This document shows, in pieces, positions 62,201 to 64,000 of a stretch of 64,000 bases of DNA. The notes under the pieces were generated by a model. It had not been told where the DNA came from, did not search any database, and worked only from the letters and a program-made list of their open reading frames with translations. A program made the translations under genes and the position numbers. The first letter of the stretch is position 1; each line of letters opens with the position of its first letter. Origin of the DNA: Sepiola atlantica (taxonomy: Eukaryota; Mollusca; Cephalopoda; Sepiida; Sepiolidae). Location: contig OY744521.1 in assembly GCA_963556195.1 (NCBI GenBank), forward strand, positions 128,625,788-128,689,787, given 5' to 3'.

Positions 62201-63318
62201 AAAAACTTTCCCCAAGTTGCCCAAATAGAGAGAAAGAGAACAGCATTCATTGTCCTAGTAAGGAAACAAGGCTAATTAAATCTTTGCACTATTATCAAAT
62301 TGTTTTTTGTCTGTTTTACATGGTTCAAATCTGTGTTTTTTAATTGATTTACTATTAAAAAAATCTGGTTGGATCTCTACTGTGCTATGAATCATATTAA
62401 GAAGATTCAATGGGTTAGCTATTGAAATGAATTTTATATGAATAATCAAAATTGCGCTTCCATTTCATTTTTATATGTTTTTTCGAGAGGTAATGAGATT
62501 TTACTCAATGTTAAGGCTAACTTGATCTAATAATCATTGCTTCCATTATGATTAATTTTCATTTTCCTTGTGGCAAATGAAAATTAATCATAATGGAAGC
62601 AATTACAATTTGTAAGGATATTTTACTTGTTCAAAGCCTGCATTTTTAGTTAAATACTGTGAAAATTGGTTTATTCTGAAAAAGAACTAGGTTCAGCTAA
62701 GACTTTAAATGTCCCGTTTGTTCAAGTGCTTCAGAGGAGCTTGTATAAAAAGTAACATTACTCTCTGCGGGAGATATAGAGTTCTAGGAAGCAGAGGAGA
62801 TAATTTAAAAAGCTTTTTGGTAAAACATGGTTTCAGTATAATTGCATTAGTTCATTATTATTTTCATTTTTCGTCTTCTTGCCTCTTGACGCTTTGTGAA
62901 TGACTTCCAACTTTTCCTGTCTGTTGCCATTTCAAATGTTTATGTGAGTAAGTGTAGATTTCTCATAAACGAGGAATTTATTGTAAAAACCCTCAAATCG
63001 AATGTATGAGCTTTGTAAAAGATTTTCAGTAATTAAAACAAACATGAATTGTATAAATATTTTTTTATAAATATTTTAAATAAATTGGTTTGATTTATTT
63101 TTGTCTTATGTAACTAATTTAATAGCAAAATATTACATATGTAGATATATGAATAAATTTGTTTTATTTCATCTTTTTTTTTTAATAGAATAAAGGAAAC
63201 GGGTGAAAGAGATGTTCTACGGAGATTCAAAATACCTTGTTTGATCCGGATCATAATAAGTGGATAATGGTCTGTCATACTTTCCAATATGCAAATGTCT
63301 TTGATATTGTTAACTGGC
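26230..63318 (-). CDS. HECTD3: HECTD3 E3 ubiquitin ligase, C-terminal 13 exons (5' part outside window)
   Basis: Joined exons on the minus strand, high to low coordinate: 63236-63318, 58664-58829, 58399-58480, 57691-57767, 55308-55466, 50766-50934, 47816-47938, 40458-40547, 40013-40216, 35852-35981, 32980-33133, 29075-29143, 26230-26314. Every internal border is AG/GT and phases match through all junctions (1,591 nt, about 529 codons with stop). The human protein is about 860 residues, so roughly the last 60% is here. In order it encodes the end of the DOC/APC10 domain, a linker, and a full HECT domain with [71 protein letters not shown] and LPESSTCGN (catalytic Cys). It ends in [11 protein letters not shown]. 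Known role of the family: ubiquitin transfer through a thioester on the HECT cysteine, with the DOC region binding substrate. Introns range from under 200 bp to over 7 kb and are full of repeats. Recognition is from remembered family sequence, not a search. Confidence 0.93.
26570..27722 (-). pseudogene. mariner element with both ends, in the last HECTD3 intron
   Basis: Left end TATCACTCAAAAAGTATCGG then GCCAAAC. Right end (reverse complement) CACATCAGCAAATTCCAGGC then CTGAC aligns to it with several mismatches. Between them the minus strand encodes [20 protein letters not shown], a helix-turn-helix region, an EKTWI-region in decay, and [12 protein letters not shown] with a C-terminal [18 protein letters not shown]. 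Multiple frameshifts make it inactive. Confidence 0.85.
27723..28640. other. intronic, no gene recognised
   Basis: AT-rich with a C10 run at 28311-28320. A 69-codon frame at 28341-28550 shows no domain. Confidence 0.4.
28642..28881 (-). repeat. dispersed repeat, family of 45500-45630 and 51130-51250
   Basis: In reverse complement CCTGAGCAGCCCCATCAGCA, CAAGCGATTAGCAATAAACT and CCCTTCTCAAAGAG align with the plus-strand copies at 45504 and 51128. This copy has no U2-like end in view. Confidence 0.8.
29075..29143 (-). CDS. HECTD3: HECTD3 exon carrying the catalytic cysteine
   Basis: 69 nt, acceptor TTTTTAG after an A/T homopolymer tract, donor GTAGAA. It encodes [19 protein letters not shown]. 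The Cys in ESSTC is the expected thioester-forming residue of the HECT domain. Confidence 0.95.
29440..29990. repeat. diverged direct duplication, offset about 390 bp
   Basis: AATAGCAATCTATTTGATAT then ATCGCTATTTGATTCAGACTAGCC at about 29485 recurs as AATAGCAATCTGTCTGACATATC...TAATTCAGGCAAGCC at 29872. Confidence 0.7.
30315..31103 (-). mobile_element. non-autonomous Helitron (789 bp)
   Basis: On the minus strand it begins A|TCTAATATATAAAGTG and ends CCCGGGCAATACCGGG-ACACGGGTTTTACTAG|T. That gives a TC start, a GC-rich hairpin about 11 nt from a CTAG terminus, and insertion between A and T, all Helitron hallmarks. There is no Rep/helicase coding. A U2 snRNA-like segment lies inside at 30433-30473 on the opposite strand. 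Confidence 0.7.
30433..30473 (+). repeat. U2 snRNA-like 5' segment
   Basis: GCTTAGTCAGCCTTTTGGCT then AATATCAAAATGTACGTGTTCC follows the U2 5' end GCTTCTCGGCCTTTTGGCTA-AGATCAAGTGTAGTATCTGTTC with few changes. The flanking downstream sequence is not U2. Confidence 0.55.
31104..31539. other. intronic AT-rich, nothing recognised
   Basis: ACT and AAT trinucleotide runs only. Confidence 0.4.
31540..31645 (+). mobile_element. RTE-type LINE 3' tail
   Basis: GTAGGTTAGTTTGAAAGTTA, CACATGCCAGCATGTAAAAC and GATGTTAAACCAAATATGAT GATG: last 100 bp of the RTE family. Confidence 0.85.
31743..32690 (+). pseudogene. Jockey/CR1-like LINE RT relic
   Basis: Encodes [40 protein letters not shown] and [17 protein letters not shown] (decayed FADD). 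Downstream in broken frames come a KTKLLFF block, MEYCCH and the C-terminal [15 protein letters not shown]. It is the same family as 58937-60535, in the opposite orientation to the host gene. Confidence 0.9.
32980..33133 (-). CDS. HECTD3: HECTD3 exon: HECT C-lobe
   Basis: 154 nt, acceptor TTGCAG and donor GTAAGT. It encodes [20 protein letters not shown] followed by [10 protein letters not shown], the signature FVTG-SRLP block of HECT ligases. Confidence 0.96.
33205..33365. repeat. C run and (TA)n microsatellites
   Basis: C12 at about 33230-33242 and two TA arrays at 33305-33350. Confidence 0.9.
33684..34053. mobile_element. foldback element with 50-bp arms around (TA)n
   Basis: AAAACTGGTCTACCCATAAA then TACTATCCAATATCAGAATAAATGT at the left is inverted almost perfectly at 33998-34053. 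The centre holds a 70-bp TA array and a poly-A tract. No coding. Confidence 0.8.
34054..35218. other. intronic AT-rich, no gene recognised
   Basis: Pyrimidine- and T-rich. The hydrophobic frames near 34400-34980 are composition artefacts. Confidence 0.45.
35219..35252. repeat. (AT)n microsatellite
   Basis: About 17 units. A shorter array follows at 35595-35611. Confidence 0.95.
35350..35585. mobile_element. foldback element with 45-bp arms
   Basis: AATTGGATAAAGTGCAATGT then CTATTAATCATCAAATAGTTC is inverted at 35533-35572 with about three mismatches. The loop is about 130 bp. Confidence 0.8.
35852..35981 (-). CDS. HECTD3: HECTD3 exon: HECT C-lobe approach
   Basis: 130 nt, acceptor TTAAAG and donor GTAAGT. 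It encodes [26 protein letters not shown] and [11 protein letters not shown], matching the GLL-VVP and WQELEK-VCG motifs. Confidence 0.95.
36150..36350 (+). mobile_element. RTE-type LINE C-terminus and 3' tail
   Basis: GTTGGCAGGGAAAGGCCAAG then AAAACATGGGAGGAA encodes [20 protein letters not shown], the RTE C-terminal motif. It is followed by the common tail ending TTAAACCGATGATGAT. Confidence 0.85.
36530..37909 (+). pseudogene. gypsy-type LTR retrotransposon relic: gag zinc knuckles, protease start, then integrase C-terminus
   Basis: Reads a gag C-terminal region ([18 protein letters not shown]), two zinc-knuckle-like motifs [18 protein letters not shown] and [11 protein letters not shown], then a protease start LQLDSHSDV where DTG is changed to DSH. 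RT and RNase H are missing. The sequence resumes with [11 protein letters not shown], like the far C-terminus of a gypsy integrase. A purine-rich tract, GAGGTAAGGCTTGAGAGGAG, precedes the 3' LTR. Internally deleted and inactive. Confidence 0.75.
37910..38119 (+). mobile_element. gypsy 3' LTR (210 bp)
   Basis: Starts TGTTATATCTTACC right after a polypurine tract and ends GGACCCTTTACA, giving TG...CA. The 5' LTR was not found in the window, so no paired check is possible. Confidence 0.6.
38120..39398. other. intronic, no gene recognised
   Basis: No domain recognised. Weakly coherent unique-looking sequence at 38380-38830. Confidence 0.4.
39399..39945. repeat. 19-unit minisatellite, unit about 28 bp
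   Basis: Unit AAATATCTTCAGCCTGACTC plus 5-12 C or mixed C/T bases. The core is nearly invariant and length varies in the C run. It begins about 68 bp into the intron after the HECTD3 exon ending at 40013, and is G-rich in the transcript sense. Confidence 0.98.
40013..40216 (-). CDS. HECTD3: HECTD3 exon: HECT mid-domain
   Basis: 204 nt, 68 codons, acceptor TCATAG and donor GTAAAA. It encodes [15 protein letters not shown], a [11 protein letters not shown] strand and [19 protein letters not shown] 19-unit minisatellite starts about 68 bp past its 5' splice site. Confidence 0.92.
40458..40547 (-). CDS. HECTD3: HECTD3 exon: HECT N-lobe
   Basis: 90 nt, exactly 30 codons, acceptor TTTAG and donor GTGAGT. 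It encodes [20 protein letters not shown], the F-WKQL-GE---W--DF motif of the E2-binding part of HECTD3. Confidence 0.95.
40834..41318. mobile_element. foldback element, copy B (arms about 200 bp)
   Basis: GGATTATTCAAACTGCTGTT, CTCATCTTGGATGTTATTCT, the CCACAGGGTAGATTGTTCT segment and CATGACCGAGTAGAA at the left are inverted at the right (AATCTACCCTCATGG, CCAAAACGTTGTGAGAATAA). The central spacer is about 70-100 bp. Copies: 541-911 and 54305-54549. Confidence 0.85.
41325..41885 (+). pseudogene. Jockey/CR1-like LINE RT C-terminal half
   Basis: Encodes [67 protein letters not shown] and, after a short TA insertion at 41570-41582 and a frame change, [20 protein letters not shown]. It starts immediately after the foldback element, which may have inserted into it. 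Confidence 0.9.
42012..42048 (+). repeat. U2 snRNA-like fragment upstream of a Tx1-like LINE
   Basis: TTTTGGCTAGGAGCATAGTG then TAGTATGTTCT follows U2 TTTTGGCTAAGATCAAGTGT-AGTATCTGTTCT with a few changes. It lies about 50 bp before the putative LINE 5' leader, in U2 sense with respect to the LINE. Confidence 0.5.
43860..44650 (-). pseudogene. Jockey/CR1-like LINE fragment nested in the Tx1-like LINE
   Basis: Minus strand encodes [60 protein letters not shown] and [16 protein letters not shown], followed by the shared C-terminal region. It corresponds to the last 40% of the LINE ORF at 58937-60535. Confidence 0.92.
45403..45706 (+). repeat. insertion of the U2-linked repeat family inside the Tx1-like RT
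   Basis: AGGTCGGGAAAATGGGATTT, ATTCCCCGGTAGGAGTACCT and AGCGATTAGCAATAAACTAA-type words match 51095-51230. The RT frame stops before it and resumes after it. TTTTTATGT at the left and TTTTTGTGT at the right may be a diverged target duplication. Confidence 0.75.
46300..46985 (+). pseudogene. copia-type RNase H relic
   Basis: Traces read [19 protein letters not shown], then [20 protein letters not shown] and, in the open part, [12 protein letters not shown] and [19 protein letters not shown]. This is the copia-like end of pol (GRLNW--RPD, D-S-GNH, ADVLTK). No LTR seen. It follows the Tx1-like LINE directly. Confidence 0.7.
46986..47420. other. intronic, no gene recognised
   Basis: Nothing supportable. 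Confidence 0.35.
47424..47446. repeat. poly-G run
   Basis: About 22 consecutive G. Similar runs occur at 50987-51001 and 57392-57413. Confidence 0.97.
47447..47600 (+). repeat. dispersed repeat, copy at 11085-11430
   Basis: CCTTTTTGGGTAGTTGGATT then TTCCCCACATTAAA matches 11346-11380. Confidence 0.5.
47816..47938 (-). CDS. HECTD3: HECTD3 exon: HECT N-lobe
   Basis: 123 nt, in phase on both sides, acceptor TTTCAG and donor GTCAGT. It encodes [20 protein letters not shown] and GACFR, matching the YVPNPSC...[10 protein letters not shown] block. Confidence 0.95.
48340..48860 (+). mobile_element. RTE-type LINE C-terminus and 3' tail
   Basis: Contains GAGTCTATCAGACATGTGTA ([14 protein letters not shown]), a [15 protein letters not shown] motif around 48690, and the tail CACATGCCAGCATGTAAAAC then GATGATGATGAC. 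Frames are broken. Confidence 0.88.
48861..49735. other. intronic, no gene recognised
   Basis: A and AAT runs near 49367-49405. No coding signal. Confidence 0.4.
49738..50010. repeat. two-unit tandem duplication, period about 160 bp
   Basis: CTTATACATATG(G/A)T(T/A)TAAATT then TCAT(T/C)AAAAT(C/A)GGATATA and ATCACTTCCATTGT-type words occur at 49742-49880 and 49901-49980. Confidence 0.7.
50766..50934 (-). CDS. HECTD3: HECTD3 exon: HECT N-lobe
   Basis: 169 nt, acceptor TTGCAG and donor GTACTC. It encodes [27 protein letters not shown] and ELCPSS with PVPLPFF, the most conserved HECTD3 N-lobe block. Confidence 0.96.
51071..51370 (-). repeat. U2 snRNA-headed repeat (SINE-like or LINE 5' fragment)
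   Basis: Minus strand starts GTTCTTGGCCTTTTGGCTAA then GATCAAAGTGTAGTATCTGTTC (51324-51366), essentially the U2 5' end to about nucleotide 45. It then switches to CGATGGATACTGCACTCCAT and a GC-rich body that matches 45403-45630 and 28642-28881. The body carries no recognisable ORF. U2 identity is from memory. Confidence 0.75.
51465..51605 (-). pseudogene. Jockey/CR1-like LINE 3' end
   Basis: AAATGGTCACCAATTATCAA, ACTCGAGAATAAGGATTAAT and TGTTGACATTGGCTTCGAAG match the LINE 3' ends at 14098 and 5152. Confidence 0.7.
51606..52478. other. intronic AT-rich, no gene recognised
   Basis: Homopolymer-rich. Nothing supportable. Confidence 0.45.
52479..52717. mobile_element. MITE, 239 bp with about 65-bp inverted ends
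   Basis: Left ATTGTACACGTGAAACGCCA ... AAAAATATTGTCGCCATCT. Right, inverted: ATTGTACACGTAATATGCCG ... AAAAATATAGTCGCCATCTT. The centre is AT-rich with no ORF. Confidence 0.85.
52735..53215. repeat. degenerate tandem array, period about 70-80 bp, about six units
   Basis: Each unit has CATGATATCAT-CTCC-AGGCATTAC followed by CTCTTTTTT and a run of 5-10 G with GGTAGT. Unit length varies mainly in the T and G runs. Confidence 0.8.
53616..53658. repeat. hairpin 1 (AAATCAGCTTTTTT arms)
   Basis: GAAATCAGCTTTTTT and AAAAAAAGCTGATTTC, with a short AT loop. Confidence 0.9.
53700..53737. repeat. hairpin 2 (perfect 15-bp stem)
   Basis: GTAAATGGAAATCCA, a 7-nt loop, then TGGATTTCCATTTAC. Confidence 0.95.
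53741..54300. other. intronic, no gene recognised
   Basis: AT-rich. Nothing supportable. Confidence 0.4.
54305..54549. mobile_element. foldback element, copy C (left arm shortened)
   Basis: Left tip TGGATTATTCAGATTAATCC. The right arm GTCATGGTTGATAGAACAAG, TTAAATAAAAGGTTCAATTT and GTTACATTAACCAAAAGACT matches copy B's right arm. Confidence 0.75.
54550..55215 (+). pseudogene. RTE-type LINE RT C-terminal third and 3' tail
   Basis: Encodes [20 protein letters not shown] then [20 protein letters not shown], the hallmark FCYLGD motif of RTE RT C-termini, then [14 protein letters not shown] and the GRP-KTWEE end. Several stops. It ends in CATGCTAGCATGTACAATGG and GATGATGA. It abuts foldback copy C. 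Confidence 0.92.
55308..55466 (-). CDS. HECTD3: HECTD3 exon: start of HECT region
   Basis: 159 nt, acceptor GACAG and donor GTAAGT. It encodes [21 protein letters not shown] and [10 protein letters not shown]...PLNYR, matching the INRR/EH and Q-YEGLKP motifs that open the HECTD3 HECT region. Confidence 0.93.
55467..56395. other. intronic AT-rich, no gene recognised
   Basis: Nothing supportable. Confidence 0.4.
56400..56765 (+). repeat. dispersed repeat, copy at 14395-14760
   Basis: Same word order as the first copy, including TATTCCAAAATTTATAATGA then TCGGTTAATAAGTTAAGGAATGAATCC. Confidence 0.8.
56860..57365. repeat. tandem repeat, period about 165-170 bp, three units
   Basis: Each unit has TTTTGACCCCCTGGGG-G-G then AACCA, GAACAATTGC, TTTCAGA-AAATTGAATGGATGG and ATTTTTTGC-ATTTTGGGG. 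It ends in GACAGACGGACGGACAGACG. Confidence 0.92.
57392..57413. repeat. poly-G run
   Basis: About 22 consecutive G. Confidence 0.97.
57642..57663. repeat. (CA)n microsatellite near an exon
   Basis: About 10 units, 28 bp beyond the 5' splice site of the HECTD3 exon ending at 57691. Confidence 0.95.
57691..57767 (-). CDS. HECTD3: HECTD3 exon: linker
   Basis: 77 nt, acceptor TTTCAG and donor GTGAGT. It encodes [13 protein letters not shown] and a short helix. Residue similarity to HECTD3 is modest here, but the phase on both sides is exactly what the flanking exons need. Confidence 0.8.
58020..58360 (+). mobile_element. RTE-type LINE C-terminus fragment
   Basis: GAGTCTATCAGGCATGTGTA, GTTGAGGACATGTGTTGCAT, GAGACTTTGATGGTATGGCC and AAAACATGGGAGGAAGTGAT follow the RTE order. 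The tail is cut off before the GAT repeat. Confidence 0.85.
58399..58480 (-). CDS. HECTD3: HECTD3 exon: linker helix
   Basis: 82 nt, acceptor TTGTAG and donor GTAAGC. It encodes [19 protein letters not shown], matching the HECTD3 linker. The upstream intron is only 183 bp. An RTE LINE remnant ends about 40 bp into the downstream intron. Confidence 0.9.
58664..58829 (-). CDS. HECTD3: HECTD3 exon: end of DOC domain and linker
   Basis: 166 nt, acceptor AAAAG and donor GTTAGT. It encodes [12 protein letters not shown], the typical DOC ending, then FRYPRLEG and a LYYRAILLQ helix, both strongly HECTD3-like. Phase joins perfectly to the exons on each side. Confidence 0.92.
58930..61865 (-). mobile_element. 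nearly intact Jockey/CR1-like LINE ORF2 (endonuclease plus reverse transcriptase)
   Basis: Endonuclease from about 61850 to 60937: [56 protein letters not shown], with ADH where SDH is usual. RT at 60535-58937: [91 protein letters not shown] and the terminal [16 protein letters not shown]. Damage is light: one in-frame TGA at about 60937 and one frameshift near 60540. It lies in the first intron of this window in the same orientation as HECTD3. No clear target duplication or poly-A tail. ORF1 is not recognised. Confidence 0.93.
61870..62275 (+). repeat. dispersed repeat at the 5' side of the LINE; copy at 1405-1755
   Basis: Aligns over about 350 bp with 1405-1755 (TGTGGCCTCGGGAAAGCCCA, GCGCGACATGGCAC, CTGTACCCTCAACCTGT). 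It could be the LINE's 5' leader or a separate insertion. No conserved ORF on either strand. Confidence 0.75.
62536..62603. repeat. perfect 29-bp inverted repeat, 10-nt loop
   Basis: ATTGCTTCCATTATGATTAA then TTTTCATTT, the loop TCCTTGTGGC, and the exact reverse complement. Confidence 0.97.
62604..63230. other. intronic AT-rich, no gene recognised
   Basis: A 64-codon plus frame at 62709-62903 has no domain. Confidence 0.4.
63236..63318 (-). CDS. HECTD3: HECTD3 exon: DOC/APC10 domain, C-terminal part
   Basis: 83 nt. A polypyrimidine tract and CAG precede it and GTATTTT follows. The single open frame reads [20 protein letters not shown], which matches the last strands of the HECTD3 DOC domain. 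It begins with one base completing a codon from an upstream exon, which lies outside the window. Confidence 0.85.
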
Positions 63319-63384
63319 CTGAAAAAAAAAATGGAAAGAAAAAGAAAAGAAAATGAAACAAAAGAAAAAAGGGACTACTGTGAT

Positions 63385-63840
63385 AGGGGACATATTTAGG
63401 AGGGAGGGGGGGATATCCTAAATGGGAAGTTGGGCATCAGGATGTTTATTCACATTACATTTAAATTTTTGCACGTGGAAGCAGGAAAGGAATTCCAAAG
63501 GCAAGCAGTCTGAAGAAAGAAGCCGTCAAAGTAGAAAATTTTCTGGCATCTAGGACCTCTACAGTGAAGGGGTGGGATTTAGCTGCTAGTCAGATGGTTC
63601 GCAGGTATTTACATAGAGGGGATACGAGTGCAGGTGATCCAACAGGGGCTGGAGCTTGATAGGTTAGAAATTCTTTTTTTGTCTAAGAGGGAGAGGTTAG
63701 TGGTTGATGCATCAGCCAGGTGTGGCAACAATACTCCATGCATAGGCAAATGGTGGCTTTATAGAGATATAGGATACTGGCAGATGTGAGAAGTTTTCTA
63801 GCCTGGTAGAGGGAGCTACCTTCTTTGCAGCAGTTTGTTG
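63385..63840 (-). pseudogene. Jockey/CR1-like LINE C-terminal fragment
   Basis: CTTTGCAGCAGTTTG down to GGGGATATCCTAAATGGGAA parallels 59480-58980 and 44410-43880 (TGGCAACAATACTCCATGCA, TTTATAGAGATATAGGATAC). Diverged and full of stops. Confidence 0.88.
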
Positions 63841-64000
63841 AAATTATTTACATTGAGAAAATAAAATTTAATATAAAACATTTTAGCGATGATCAAATGA
63901 ATCATAAAAACAACTGCTCAACTTTGATTGGCATGAAAAATCAATGAAATCTATACAGCCTTATTTTTTTGATTCAGTTATTAAAATGAGAGAGAAATAA

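Overview
This is eukaryotic, intron-rich, AT-rich DNA, very probably from a mollusc and most likely a cephalopod such as an octopus. That assignment is an inference from three things. A HECTD3 orthologue is spread over short exons and long introns. The repeat load is dense: RTE, Jockey/CR1-like and Tx1-like LINEs, a tRNA-type SINE, mariner/Tc1 elements, a Helitron, and gypsy and copia relics. There are many ATT, GAT and TA microsatellites. I saw no bacterial or organellar genes, no CRISPR array and no tRNA gene.

The only host gene I can support is the C-terminal part of HECTD3, a DOC-plus-HECT E3 ubiquitin ligase, on the minus strand. Thirteen exons run from 63318 down to the stop codon at 26230-26232. 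All have GT/AG borders and the reading phase is consistent across every junction. Together they give 1,591 nt, about 529 codons including the stop. They cover the end of the DOC/APC10 domain, the linker and the whole HECT domain with its catalytic cysteine. The N-terminal exons lie beyond the right edge of the window.

Layout. 1-24.4 kb is intergenic repeat debris: a minisatellite, a foldback element, LINE relics of several clades, a SINE, a mariner, a Tc1, a pseudogene of an unidentified multi-copy-type ORF, and inverted-terminus elements. 24.9-26.0 kb is a 1.1-kb polypurine minisatellite block just past the HECTD3 stop codon. 26.2-63.3 kb is HECTD3. Its introns hold a mariner with both ends (26.6-27.7), a non-autonomous Helitron (30.3-31.1), a gypsy relic with a 3' LTR (36.5-38.1), a 19-unit minisatellite (39.4-39.9), a foldback element (40.8-41.3), a nested Tx1-like LINE (42-46.3) followed by a copia-type relic (46.3-47.0), RTE 3' ends, a MITE (52.5), tandem arrays (52.7 and 56.9), and a nearly intact Jockey/CR1-like LINE (58.9-61.9) in the same orientation as the gene. 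63.4-63.8 kb is another LINE fragment.

The most unusual signal is U2 snRNA-like 5' sequence fused to repeats at three places (30.4, 42.0 and 51.3 kb). One of these lies directly upstream of the Tx1-like LINE, a clade that includes U2-targeting elements. All ORFs outside HECTD3 appear transposon-derived, decayed or artefacts of simple repeats.
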